A stretch of DNA of 64,000 nucleotides, from the NCBI GenBank assembly GCA_963971575.1, contig OZ020619.1:21706813-21770812 (forward strand). The letters are read 5' to 3'. The notes beneath the pieces were generated by a model, which saw only the letters and a program-made list of their open reading frames with translations, was not told where the DNA came from and ran no database searches. Below are positions 43,976 through 55,219 of this stretch, piece by piece (position 1 is the stretch's first letter; each line of letters starts with the position of its first letter). The stretch comes from Liopterus haemorrhoidalis (Eukaryota; Arthropoda; Insecta; Coleoptera; Dytiscidae). A program made the position numbers and the translations under genes.

Positions 43976-45940
43976 CGCCTCTGATCAGCAACAAAGATAA
44001 GTATTAGCTTTAAGTCTCACAGCAGCATCTAATACTTCTTGAAGCTTGAAATACTTTTTGAAGCATTCTAAACCAGCCACGTCTAGTGGCGTACGCAGAA
44101 AAATATGTTAGGGGATGGGGCATTTTTCTCAACATTGGAATTTATACGTATTGAAAATGCGCGCAATTTTGAATGCGGTAATTATAATCTTAGTTCTTTT
44201 CGAATTTTATCTCCCTTCCGAAACGCTACTGGCCACGTCTCTACGTGGTTTTATTGCCAGGCAGACATCGTCTCATTGTTATTTCCATCTGAGCTCCGTG
44301 ATATTTGCTGCGGTATACCAAGATCATCCACCAGCACCGATCTTTCATATACAGTCCATTCGCTCCGTGCCCGGCGACCATTCAAAGGGCACTGGTCCTT
44401 CAAGAATATCGGCCAAACAACTAGCCGATACGGGCGCAACATTTGGCCATTCTTGCCATACCAAGTAACGCACAAAGGAAATACGCCGACTATCGTCATG
44501 CAATTTTATTGATAAAAAATTAGAAGAATATTACATTTATAATATCACCTTCGAAATACGGCATTTCTACGACTATATATCGCTGCCAGTATTTTCTAAT
44601 TCTGGATACACAGTTTGTATATTAATTTTGGAATTGCTTTTCGATTAGTTTCCGATTTTGTTTTTATCCTTTCAGTCCTTTGAAGATTGTGCCCATCTAA
44701 CGAATTATTCAGTTTTGAACAGAAAAAAATAAAACACACGGGGCCAAGTAAGGTGAGTATGGTGAATGGGGTACGACAGTAACTTTATTCTTCACCAAAA
44801 ACTACCAAACCATAACGGAAGTGTTAGATTGTGTGTCCTCGTGGTGTAACATCAATGATCTATTTTTCCGACCATCAGGATTTTTTCTTTGTTAACTCAC
44901 TTAATTGCTGCAGAACAAGATAAAATGCCTATTCACGATCTATAATCCGTTGAGAACACATTCTCTCAGTATCTCTGATTAAATTCCCTTTAAAAAAGTC
45001 TTTAAAAAGCCGAACCACTAAAACATACAGTTCGACTAAGAGCACCTTCTCCAAAAGTTGTTTTCTGGCGGCGCCTTACCAAGTTTGAAACAAAATTTCA
45101 CACAGACACTCTGCTCTTCGATCAGGTCCATCTTAAAAATTACTGGGATAAATAAAATCGAATTACAAAAACCGTTCTAAAATTCGAACGAAGTAAAAAT
45201 CCGATTGTAAAGAAATATAAGAAAATATACTTGATAAACGGTTAAAAATGGTAAAGTAAAATAATTAAGCCGTAAAGACATCAAATACCAAAAATAACAT
45301 AAGCCATATGATCCAAGGAAACTCGCACAACTTATTTTCCTATTTTACCAAATAGATTATGTCAAAACTAATCAAGTTCAAGTGTTTCGTTCGACGTTTT
45401 TCCAAGAATGAAACAATTAAAAATGATGATTGCATCATATCAATTCGCTATTCTCCTTCTCCACTTACTAAGCACTGCTTACTTGATCAAACCTCGTATT
45501 TAAACCATTTTATTCATCACACTTTATTTGGTGGTTCATATATACTAGAAAGATGATACACCCTATATGCAGGAGTGAATTCAGACACCCCACGACATCG
45601 TTGCTACAGGTCCTGTTACGAAAAGAAACATATTTTGTGTGCACAACACGGTGAACACCGGGAGTGAAACATATGTTGTGGATTAAGTGGTTGATTAAGA
45701 AGAAAAACATGACCAAAATTTTTACAACATAATGTATTGTACCTCGTGTGGTAATATTTGTTGAAATAGTGACTGAATACTTTTGTTGGAAGCCGCAAGG
45801 TATGAATAAAACTGTTATATATACATGTAGATAGTAAATGTTAGTTAATAAATTTCATTTATTATTTTTCGACATGTTTCGCCAGTAGTCGCCCATCCAT
45901 AAACATGAGAGATAAATCTGTTAAATGTAAATTACCCAAA
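43976..45940. other. No gene recognised
   Basis: At 44080 TAGTGGCGTACGCAG resembles a hAT terminus. Frames at 44115-44512 are GC-richer than their surroundings but read in several phases without a recognised domain; they may be a decayed coding insert. The rest is AT-rich without signal. Confidence 0.35.
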
Positions 45941-45948
45941 GAATTGCG

Positions 45949-46341
45949 TTAATAGTTTGTCACTCTCTTCAACCCCGAAAAATAACGTTCGGCTGTTGCA
46001 TTACATATGGGTATGGTAAAAAATATTTTTAAAATGGTTTCTACATTGGGAAAAGTAGATTGTAAACCATTTAATATGAGTTTGTACATTTCCAAGGGAA
46101 TTGATTTCTTTTCTTCCTTAGCATACTTAAGGAAATAAATAACTTCTTCTTTAAAGTATCTACTATCAATATCACTTTCAATCCCCGTTGTTATTCTTTT
46201 TATGCATTCGTCAAATGCATCTTCACTTAAATTATAATTTAGAAAAAGTTCAAAATCATACATGACATTGTCGTAAATGGTGCATCTAGAATTAAATTCG
46301 GTTATAAGTGCGTCGCAAATTACGTTGTATATGTTCACCAT
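45949..46341 (-). pseudogene. hAT transposase C-terminal dimerisation domain (ZMYM1-like)
   Basis: The frame ends with YKLILNGLQSTFPNVETIL and FFTIPICNATAERYFSGLKR, the conserved hAT dimerisation signature (P..N..AER.FS.LKR) of the ZMYM1-like group. It lacks the N-terminal zinc finger and catalytic core and stops at the end of the signature. Terminal repeats were not identified. Confidence 0.75.
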
Positions 46342-46639
46342 AAAAGATTTTTTCCTCTCAATATGGTGTCGGCAGTTTCAATTTGTTGAATTTACAACAT
46401 ATTTGTTGGACATAGTTAGAGGCCCCCCAAAATTTGGAGGCGCTTCATGCACCTGTGCAATAATCTGCTACTGGTTTTAACAAGAATTTAATAAACCTAC
46501 AATGTAAAGTTTATCCTAACCTAACATATCGTAACCCAGTAATGCCGAAGTAATTTTTCCTACGAAACTTTGCATAAAATGAGTTACACTGTGTATTTAG
46601 AACACACTCGTAACATGATCTACTCTCGGACTCTTTGCA

Positions 46640-47400
46640 ATACATTCGCGATACGCAGATATCAAGCGAGCATTACGTTTCGCGGTACATCACAGGATCA
46701 GCTCGTTAATCTGGACCCAACTTACGACAGATGATTCATTTATTCCACTGCTGAAGCGGCAAGGAACTCAGTAATCCTAGCTGCGGTGTGTGGTGGTGCA
46801 TTGTCATTATGAATAAGGTACTTTTTGGAAGCTATCCGGCAAACAAATTGTGGTATACCATTCAGCAGTGACATTCAGCAGTGACTGTACAGCAATATTC
46901 CAGTGGAACAATATCAACATGATTCGTACGTCCGAAGAATGATGAAACTATTTTCTTGCCAGTGCTTCGTGTGCGTTTCACTTTGATTGGTTTGTCTTCG
47001 TCTGGGAAAACGCACTGAGCCGACTGCCGTTTACTTTCCGATTAGAAGCAGTAAGTCCAAGTTTCGTCACTTGTTACTATGTCATAGACAGCTTTAGATT
47101 GGCCTCTGTTAAATTTAATGATCATTTTTTGCCCCACTTCAAACATCTTTTGAACATCAGTTAACTAGTGTGTTATCCACCGAGCACAAAGGTTCCTGAC
47201 TACCAGATCTTCATGAAACGCTGTATTGTTTCGAGTCATGGATATGCCCACGGATGCCTCAATATCCCTGTAAGTGCAGCGGTTATCCACCTCCAACATA
47301 TTCCGGACAGCGTCGATATATTTCGGAATGAAAACACTAACAGGAAGAGCTTCACGATGACGTCTTTGGGAGAAATTCTTCCAGCTGGAACTCGTTAGTT
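46640..47400 (-). pseudogene. mariner transposase pseudogene
   Basis: On the minus strand, in broken frames, the order is PKYIDAVRNMLEVDNRCTYR, DIEASVGISM, LCARWITH, IVTSDETWTY (first catalytic aspartate), KIVSSFFGRTNHVDIVPLEY and IHNDNAPPHT (second aspartate). Several stops and shifts separate these blocks. A direct duplication of a 17-bp CATTCAGCAGTGAC-type segment at about 46860-46880 adds a local insertion. Termini are not recognised. Confidence 0.7.
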
Positions 47401-47785
47401 CAAATTTTAATAGAAATGGTTTTATTTAAATGCTTGCTAAAAATCGTACACAACTTATTTCTGTGACTTGTTAACACAAACTAACGTAAAAAAAAGAAAC
47501 ATAAGCAATTCAAAAAACAACTTGTCGATACTAACATCTATCAAACAACAGCTAAACCGTAGAACTAAAGTAGCAACACTCGTACATAAGATTATTTACA
47601 AAAATATTCTGTTTTTGTATTAAGTAGTGAAAAATATGTTTCTGAAATTGATTAAGTTGTAGATGATTTTGAAAAATTTCAGTAATCTCCGGTGGCGCCG
47701 AACAAATCCTGATAACGCCACTGATTTTATGGATTAGTAAAAGTGAAAGGTGTTCATCCTATTTTATTTGTTGTCGTATACGTAC

Positions 47786-47878
47786 CTTTTCCTTAGGATT
47801 TTTGGGTTTTTTTGCAACTCCTTTGCCCTTTTTGTGCGAGCCCGGCGAAGAACCGTTCAAATAGTCATTTATTCTAGA
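47786..47878 (-). CDS. Candidate exon, 31 codons, phase 0, unrecognised host gene
   Basis: The minus-strand acceptor TTTTTGTTGCAG and donor AAG|GTACGT are both strong and enclose 93 bp, read as SRINDYLNGSSPGSHKKGKG followed by a lysine-proline run. Both boundaries are phase 0. Basic and probably disordered; no domain. It lies 1.05 kb downstream, in transcription order, of the exon at 48930. Confidence 0.55.
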
Positions 47879-47927
47879 CTGCAACAAAAAATTAATTTAC
47901 ACTGAATCATAATAACATTTTTAGGAT

Positions 47928-48160
47928 TTCGTAGGTATAACCAAGACACTCCATTCCACCGATAATGACTAAACCGTTGAATATAGAGTTTAAATTTAGC
48001 ATACATATACAGATCTTTGATGCCCATGTAGGAAGAATTACATCACGATAAATTATAAACAAATATGTATGTAATTTTGAATGAGATATGAAAGTTCTTA
48101 ACACATGTACTAAGGGACAATTTTTATTTTTGAAAATAATATAAAAATGTTTGAACATTT
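47928..48160 (-). mobile_element. Old, decayed HINE-like 3' fragment
   Basis: TTTTTAGGATTTCGTAGGTATAACCAA at the left and AAACAAATATGTATGTAATTTTGA inside align with the HINE family at low identity. The GACA tract is gone. This shows the family has been active over a long period. Confidence 0.5.
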
Positions 48161-48169
48161 AGGAGTGCA

Positions 48170-48552
48170 AAGAAAGTTTAGATTCAGTTTGTAGTGAACA
48201 AGCGTCTTCTTCGGCTACAATTTACCGCAAGTATAAAGAATTTAAACTTAGAGGCAGGAATACTTCTACAACTGTTACCGAAAAAAATGTTGCTGCTATT
48301 AAGAAGTTTGTGCCACATCAATATTCTAATTTCCGAAAAACGGAGCGTGTAAAAATTTGTCATGAAACTTTCAAACTCTTAAATAGTGGCGGACAAACGG
48401 ATAAAAATACTGAAAAATACTGATTTTGATGATGCAATTCATGATTATTTTGAAGGTATTCCGGAAGAAGATTGGTTGGGGACTTTTAAGAAGTGGAAGG
48501 ATAGAATTGTCAAATGTATTATCGTTGAAGGGAACTACTTTGAACATATTTA
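48170..48552 (+). pseudogene. mariner transposase pseudogene with large internal deletion
   Basis: The N-terminal part reads SSATIYRKYKEFKLRGRN and TVTEKNVAAIKKFV. After KTERVKICHETFKLLNSGG it jumps to a C-terminal part with HDYFEGIPEEDWLGTFKKW and KCIIVEGNYFE. The catalytic core is missing. Ends were not identified. Confidence 0.6.
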
Positions 48553-48929
48553 AAATAAAATCCTAGAAAATAAAAATCATATACCATATTCTCAGTAATG
48601 ATAGAGTGACCCTCATCATCGTTTGGAAATCAACCATCATTAATTTCGTGACACATTCCGAAAGACATCTCGAAAGAACCCTAAACGTGACGTTATTGTC
48701 CCAATTTCCACAAAATAATCTTTTTTTTGCAATATAAGTAGTATCATTTATTAATCTCCTTACAATTTCATTTAAAATTTTACGGTGGGTTGCAAAAGAC
48801 TGATCACTATATTGTTTGGTTCGCGCTTTGAAAAGGTTGAGAATAAATAGACAGGCAACCACATGAGTAATGTTTTTTTTTACAAACCCTAAACCTACAA
48901 ACCATAAAAAGTAGATATATACAATTTAC

Positions 48930-48974
48930 CTTTTCAAGTTGATCCAGCGTCGCATCGGGTACGGGTCGAGAATT
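48930..48974 (-). CDS. Candidate microexon, 15 codons, phase 0
   Basis: The acceptor TTTATTTTCAG and donor AAG|GTAAAT bound 45 bp encoding NSRPVPDATLDQLEK. The intron upstream of it is similar to those of the exon at 59236 and the dead exon at 51994, so all three appear to be duplicates of one exon plus intron segment. Confidence 0.5.
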
Positions 48975-49149
48975 CTGAAAATAAAATAAATATGTATAAT
49001 AACCTAAAATTACAATATTAAATTTATTCACATAGTGACACTTTCCTCACATTGATAATGTTGGTCATCAGGTCATTAATTACCATAATATACCACCTGA
49101 AGTTCTAAAGTACAGCCCGAATATAACTGAAAAATTTCCACTACCATTT

Positions 49150-50325
49150 ATTAGAAAGATATGACAAGAAAAAACCTGCGCATATGACTGGAAAGAAGAG
49201 ATTTTAGCAGTGGTGGCCGGTGAAGCATGCAATTGATATGATCGGACAAGCTCGTACTATATCGCTCAACAGTAGTATAGCAACGACAAAGCACGAGCAT
49301 GTCCGATCATGCTGATTGCCCTCCCAAACATGCTTCACCGGCCGCCGCTGGATACCAAAGAATCGAAATATCTTCGATTGAAATAACTGATGATTATCTC
49401 CGGTTAATCTGTTATGCACATGCCAGAAATCTCAAAAATGCATGTTTTAATAAACACCTTAAAAGTAATAATTTAACAGTCCCTAGAATGGAACTCGCCT
49501 CTACACATGCTTTTTGCCCACTACGAAAAGACTTTGATTCCATCAACAAGGAATGTACAACTATGGAGAGCCCTTCGATAACAAATACAGAAGGTTTAGA
49601 GCACGCAAATGATATCTGTTTATTATCACACACATATAAATATATGCAGGAAAATTTGACCTTGTAAGGGTATTTGCAAAAGTGGAACTGCGAGTAGATA
49701 TCCATAAAACAAGGAACATGAGAATCCACAGCTTCAGCCAAACGCCTTTCCACACGGAAGCAAGAATATGGTGGTGCAAAAGCAAATGTGAGTCTACGCA
49801 TACAAAAAGCCAGAGTGCTATCTCAAATTTGCATAACATTTGGAAAAACAAAAACATATATTTGCACACGAAAGTATAGATCTTCAACGCCTGCGTTAAA
49901 TTACTGTACGAATATAAAACGTAGCTTGTAACTGCAGATAGTGAAGGAAGGTTAACTTCCTACTAATAAAGGAAGGCCACTCGTAAATTAGTGCCTGAGA
50001 CACATTGCTCGTATATTAGGGTCCAACACAATATTCAACGTAGAATTATGGGCACCAACATCGCAAAATGATATCAATCTGGAGATCAGATATAGAAAGT
50101 GCATATGGATTGAGTGTAACTGGACACATTGAGGAAACGACCTACAAAAACACTTCAAGCTGCCTTTGTATGAAACCCACAGAGGAGAAAAAGCAGAGTC
50201 AAAGAAGAACAGGAGGCGCATAGGCCTAGAAAAGACTAATAAAACCTTTAAGTACATGAGAACCGTAGCAAGAAACAGCGTCCAGTGGATAATTTATGAT
50301 GATAATCTATGTCCCTAACAAGGAC
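49150..50325 (+). pseudogene. RTE-like LINE reverse transcriptase, badly decayed
   Basis: Fragments in order on the plus strand: DWKEEIL and IPKNRNIFD (start of reverse transcriptase), DFDSINKEC (catalytic block), LEHANDICLLSHTYKYMQ (the YADD box decayed to HAND), LRHIARI and ELWAPTS, then ARNSVQWIIYDDNLCP at the end. Many shifts and stops. A 143-bp MITE is inserted at 49208-49350. Confidence 0.65.
49208..49350. mobile_element. MITE with CAGTGGTGGCCGGTGAAGCATG ends
   Basis: The left end CAGTGGTGGCCGGTGAAGCA and inverted right end (CAGCGGCGGCCGGTGAAGCA) match closely, with a second inverted pair GATCGGACAAGCTCGT / ACGAGCATGTCCGATC inside. It interrupts the RTE-like reverse transcriptase. hAT-like by its ends, but no clean 8-bp duplication was seen. 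Confidence 0.65.
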
Positions 50326-51349
50326 TCTAGCTATAATATTATAATCAAAAAGCTGCTGTTAAAGTTAATGATAAATGCTTGGGAAGTAAGATATTTCTTC
50401 TCTAGTGGATCTAAAGATAGATTTTATGTTATCCTATTTTGCATTAAAAGAATCCGAGTCGTTAAATGATAAGATATCATTTTTCAGCATCAACAGGTCT
50501 TTATATCACTTTCTCAGCTCCAATTTATTAATATTGTATCTCTTTTGTCTCCTGTTATATTTACTTTTGTTACTGGCCAACCTAATTTTAAGCTTTTCTA
50601 TTACAAGGTGACGTAAAATCATCAGTATGTAAAATTCAACATACGTAACACCGCTAAAATAAAACAAGAAAAATCACAAAATTATTACCATATTATGGCA
50701 TTGAGCAAGGTTCTAGTAATTAAAACAAAAACTCACCAGATAAATCTGCGAATCTCCAAAAATTTCAATACACAAGAATAAATGCACAAGATTCACAAGA
50801 ACGCCTGTCGCACTCAACGATTAGAACGAAAAAGGGCAGAAAACAGGACGAAAGCCGACAGTGGGTAAACAAAAAGAAGTATCCAATGTCCAGAACAAAT
50901 CAAAGAAGAAGTTGGAAATCTAGTTTACATTACTGCCGTTCGCCACAGCAGGAACTAAACTTACAAGCGAAATTGTGCACCTCACTAGTGCGCAAGTTTT
51001 AACGTTACAATATTATTAATGTTAAATTCAATTAAATTCAATGTCAAAACAATCCGATGTTTATTTTAAACTAAAACAAACCCAAGAATATTTTTAAAAT
51101 TGGAATGAAGTAAGCCATTGATCGCAGAACATATATAAGGATGTCAGTTTGAATGTCAATTATTAGAATTATGACATTGCAATAAAGTTATTGTATTAAC
51201 TTTGTACTAGTTATTGCATACAAGTGTATAAAAAGCCATTACAAAAATAATTGCATAAGGACATAAAGGAAATAAATCTTGTATTCTTTTAAATTCTGAC
51301 CAAAATGACCATGTTAGACTGAAACAGCTGACTTTACAACTTGACTGAC
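50326..51349. other. No gene recognised
   Basis: AT-rich with short frames. No transposon ends, splice pairs or domains that I can support. Confidence 0.35.
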
Positions 51350-51640
51350 TTATATGGCGTATGGGCGCTAAGCGTTTAGAATCAGCTCCTAGGAAAAGAA
51401 GATGGAATTTCGAGATCTGGAGAAACGAGGAGATAAGAATACTTTATTCGGATCATGATATTATCGGGTTTATTAAAAGGCCAGAATATGTTGGCTAGGG
51501 GCTAGATTATGAGATTCTAAGGAAAACCTCGAATAAGGTGGATAAACAGTGTAGACAAAGACCTCCAAAAACTAAAAGCTAACAACTGGCACAGACTGGT
51601 ATCACGTCAATGATCATCCGATTAAAACCACCAATGATGA
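51350..51640 (+). pseudogene. RTE-like LINE 3' end
   Basis: The order (RKRRWNFEIW, a region with ENLE-like text, then NSVDKDLQKLKANNW across shifts) and the tail with repeated ATGATGATAATGAT fit the 3' end of RTE-like LINEs, which end in short simple repeats. Related tails are at 58270 and 60350. Confidence 0.5.
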
Positions 51641-51669
51641 TGATAATGATATTGATTTTTCAGGTCTTA

Positions 51670-51866
51670 GGCCGGTTTCTGAAAGCTTAGCTGAGTTTAA
51701 TCTTTTTGTTAAACTTGGTTACAATATAACAATTCCATAAGTAACCATAGCAACATTTTTTTAACTATTTGGTTATAGTTAACTAGGCTTTCATGGCTAA
51801 TAGCCAGAGCAGCTAAAGCCAACAAATAAAAGGAAAAAAAAAACTAAGCTTTCAGATACCGGCCCT
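51670..51866. mobile_element. Harbinger-like MITE, second copy
   Basis: The left end GGCCGGTTTCTGAAAGCTTA is the same as at 4284; the right end is CTAAGCTTTCAGATACCGGCC. The interior TAGTTAACTATAACC-type text is shared with the first copy. A block containing AATAGCCAGAGCAGC appears to be inserted in this copy. Flanks are TTA and TTG, a degenerate 3-bp duplication. Confidence 0.65.
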
Positions 51867-51993
51867 TGGTATTTTTGTTATATCTTATTTCAGGTATATT
51901 CCACAATTTCTACTGTTCTACATTAGTGATTTTTTGCTATACCTATAAGTCGTAAAAAGTTGATATGTAATTAAAGATGTATTGACAATTTAC

Positions 51994-52041
51994 CTTTTTA
52001 TGATTATTTTTCGATGCTGCTCATTGGCCGAGTTCAGAATT
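51994..52041 (-). pseudogene. Dead copy of a duplicated microexon
   Basis: It aligns with the exons at 48930 and 59236 through flanking introns and the AATTCTGAACTC start. The donor AAG|GTAAAT is kept, but the acceptor AG has become AA and an in-frame TGA occurs at codon 7. It is therefore a non-functional exon duplicate. Confidence 0.5.
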
Positions 52042-52522
52042 TTGAAAATCAAATAAATAAATATAATATAACCGAAAGGTACAATAATAATTTCGAGAAA
52101 TTTATTCACATTTTGACAATATAGGTAATATTTTCAGCATTATCGATATTATTATACAACAACTGTTTGTTATAAATCATTGTGTCAGCATATTGATAAA
52201 CAAATTCTGTTAGTAAATAATGAATACTACTGATAATCAGAAGAAACCCGATACAACATGATCCCTCATCGTTAGAGATATATAACAAATACGAGGATAT
52301 GCTAACGACATTACGACATTTAACACCACAGAGCAAATTCTTATAATAATATAATAATATTTATTCATGTGGCCCCGAGCTAAGAGCTCTTTTCCACTAA
52401 AATACATAATATTTACAATTGTTATTGTATACATACAACTTATATCTAAATTATATCACAGGAAAAAAATAAATAAAAAATAACCTGTTAAAATGTATGG
52501 GAATGTAGTTAAGCTTCTGGTA

Positions 52523-55219
52523 TTAAGTAATATTGTTCAGTATCATCTTAGGTCGTTTATGCTTCCAGTGCGTTCTTTCTTCATAATCTCCTAACCTGCT
52601 AATTTCTGGATTAGGGTGTTCGCTTGCTTTTCCATAAAAACTTACTGTTAGGTTTAGTAAGGTGTCTTCTATTTTCGTTACTTTGAAATCGTTTATTAGT
52701 TCTGTATTTCTAACATAATATGGACAGTTTGAAATGATTCTTAGAAATTTGTTCTGGATGACTTGTAGTTTTTTTAAGTGCGTCTTCGCTGCATATGCCC
52801 AGGCTGGACATGCGTATGTAAGGATTGGAAGGATAAGAGCATTAAAAAGGATTATGGAATTTTTATGATTCAGTTTACTTTTTTTGTTTATGAGAGGATA
52901 TAATTGATTTAATTTTGCATTTGCTTGGTCGCTTAAGTTCTTAATATGCGTTTTCCAGGTGAGACTTTTATCCAGAGTTATACCAAGGTATTTTACCTTA
53001 TTGTTCCACTGTATTTCTTGATTATTTAACATGCAATTTTTGTAGGGTTGATGTCTTCTTTTTGAGAATAAAATGGCGGATGTTTTGTCTGTGTTGACTT
53101 TTATATGCCACCTTTCATACCATTTTTCTAGTTTAGACAGATAATTGTTTATTCTTTCAGTAATGAGGAACGGGGATTCATTTTGACAAAATATGGCAGT
53201 GTCATCTGCGAAGAGAGCAAGATGAGTTTCAGGTATATCTGTTGTTTGGGGTATGTCATTAATGTAAATATTGAATAAGGTTGGTCCTAGTATGCTTCCC
53301 TGGGGAACTCCTGATGATACTTTTTTTTCTACTGAGAATGTGTTGTTAAATTTAACCGTAAACTTTCTTCCAGTTAAATAAACAGACACAAGATGGATAA
53401 GACCAGGTGGAAATTTGAGTTTAATCATTTTATACAGTATAGCTTCGTGCCATACATTGTCAAAGGCCTTTTCTATATCTAAGAATATAGCCCCAGTGGA
53501 TTTAAATTTGTTGAAGCCTTCTGTTATTAATTCGGTTATCCTCAGCAGCTGTTGTACAGTGGAGTGTCGTTTGCGAAAGCCAAATTGTTGGTTTATCATT
53601 ATTTTGTTTTCTTCAAGGTGCCTATTTATAAAAATTATAATTACTCTTTCAGCTATTTTTGAAAGTGCACTCAGTAGGCTAATTGGGCGGTAGTTTTTAG
53701 GGTTTGATTTATCCTTTTTTGGTTTGGGTACCGGGATTATTATGGCATGTTTCCACTGCTTTGGGAAATAGCTAAACCTTAAGATACCGTTGCAGATTTT
53801 AGTAATGTATGTTATCCCCTTTTTGGGTAAGAGTTTAAGCATTTGGTTAGTTATTTGATCATATCCAGGTGACTTTCGATTTTTTAATTTATTTATAATG
53901 TTTTTAATTATGCGAGGGGAAATGAAGTTTTGACTAGTTTTATTCGTATAATTAAGGTATTGTTGAACTTCATGATTGATAATTTTTGTATTAGTATAAT
54001 TACTTGTAATCGGGTTGAAGACCTTTTCCATTTGATTGGCAATAGCGTTAACTTTTTCTTCATCCGAGCAGGCAAACCCGTGCTCAGTTTTCAATGGAGG
54101 TATAACTGTAGGTTTATTTAATAGCGCTTTGGTAGTTTGCCATAAAGATTTATTTTGTGAGCAGAGATTGGAGAGCTTTGTATTCCATTCTTCATTTTTG
54201 TAATCAGAAATTTTCACCCTGACTTCTTTATTTAGCCTGTTATAAGTTCTTTTGTCAGACAGTAAGTGGTGTTTTTGCCACTTCTTTCTCGCCTGTTGTT
54301 TTGCTTTCATAAGTTTTAAGATGCTATCTGGTAGGAACCGTTTTTTGGCGGTTAGCGGTATTGTATATTCACATTGTTTGAGTGCTGTATGAAGAATCGT
54401 TGTGAATTCAGATGTTCTTTTTTCAATATCTTCAGGACTATTAATTTTGGGATTTCCATTTAGATTTTCGTATACGTTTTTGGAAAAAAGAGTCCAATTT
54501 CTTCTTGTTATAACTGATTTTTCTGGAAATATTGTTATCGGGTAGTTGTCTATTGTGAATAGTACAGGGATGTGGTCCGAGTCGAAATCGGTGATAGCTT
54601 CAGGGAAAATTTGTAGTGGTCCCTTAGAAAGACAAATATCGAGGATATCAGGGTGGTATTGCCGTTGAGAAGGATAAAAAGTGTAACTATCAGGTGCTGT
54701 TATCGCGTAGTAATTATTCTGTAGACAATGTTGCCATAATAGAAGTCCATTTGTGTTAAATACTCTGCTATTCCATGAAGGATGTTTGCAGTTTAAATCG
54801 CCGGCTATTATGCATTTGTCGTTTTCCAGAAGTTTTTCGATGTCTTTTGTTACTAGCTTCTTACTAGGGGATAAATAGACTGCAGTGAATGTTAAGTCTC
54901 CTACCTCAGAGTTTACTAGGATAGATGTTGATTCTATCGATTTCAAGTTGTAGGAAGGCAAAAGTGAATGTTTTATTGTTTTTTTGATTATTATGGCCGT
55001 TCCACCTCCGTACTGGTTTCTGTCGTCTCTGTAAGTTTGGTAACCGGTAATTCGTATTTTAATATTTTCTGTTAGATGAGTTTCATTTATTAGAGCTATA
55101 TCAACGTCATATTTGTTGAGAAAAAATTTAAATTGTTCTATTTGACGTTTGATACCTTGGGCATTCCAATATACTGTCTTGAATTTGTCTTTGTTTCTTG
55201 TTAATCTATGGGTTGCCAT
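52523..55219 (-). CDS. Jockey LINE ORF2: endonuclease and reverse transcriptase
   Basis: 898 residues. The endonuclease domain (about 14-225) has VYWNAQGI, LINETHL, YLSPSKK, IIAGDLNCKHPSW and DFDSDHIPVLF. The reverse transcriptase (about 430-740) has NYRPISLLSALSKIAERVI, FLDIEKAFDNVWHEAIL, GVPQGSILGPTLFNIYINDI and the catalytic LALFADDTAIF. The C-terminal region ends THWKHKRPKMILNNIT. The start ATG (MATHRLTRNKDKF) overlaps the last 14 bases of ORF1 in another frame, the usual overlapping arrangement of Jockey elements. All catalytic motifs appear intact. Confidence 0.95.
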   Translation of the reverse strand: MATHRLTRNKDKFKTVYWNAQGIKRQIEQFKFFLNKYDVDIALINETHLTENIKIRITGYQTYRDDRNQYGGGTAIIIKKTIKHSLLPSYNLKSIESTSILVNSEVGDLTFTAVYLSPSKKLVTKDIEKLLENDKCIIAGDLNCKHPSWNSRVFNTNGLLLWQHCLQNNYYAITAPDSYTFYPSQRQYHPDILDICLSKGPLQIFPEAITDFDSDHIPVLFTIDNYPITIFPEKSVITRRNWTLFSKNVYENLNGNPKINSPEDIEKRTSEFTTILHTALKQCEYTIPLTAKKRFLPDSILKLMKAKQQARKKWQKHHLLSDKRTYNRLNKEVRVKISDYKNEEWNTKLSNLCSQNKSLWQTTKALLNKPTVIPPLKTEHGFACSDEEKVNAIANQMEKVFNPITSNYTNTKIINHEVQQYLNYTNKTSQNFISPRIIKNIINKLKNRKSPGYDQITNQMLKLLPKKGITYITKICNGILRFSYFPKQWKHAIIIPVPKPKKDKSNPKNYRPISLLSALSKIAERVIIIFINRHLEENKIMINQQFGFRKRHSTVQQLLRITELITEGFNKFKSTGAIFLDIEKAFDNVWHEAILYKMIKLKFPPGLIHLVSVYLTGRKFTVKFNNTFSVEKKVSSGVPQGSILGPTLFNIYINDIPQTTDIPETHLALFADDTAIFCQNESPFLITERINNYLSKLEKWYERWHIKVNTDKTSAILFSKRRHQPYKNCMLNNQEIQWNNKVKYLGITLDKSLTWKTHIKNLSDQANAKLNQLYPLINKKSKLNHKNSIILFNALILPILTYACPAWAYAAKTHLKKLQVIQNKFLRIISNCPYYVRNTELINDFKVTKIEDTLLNLTVSFYGKASEHPNPEISRLGDYEERTHWKHKRPKMILNNIT

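Noticed and set aside
44105..44512. Overlapping frames of 80-135 codons
   Set aside because: Three phases are open at once in a short GC-richer stretch; no domain, no splice pair and no conserved motif that I recognise.
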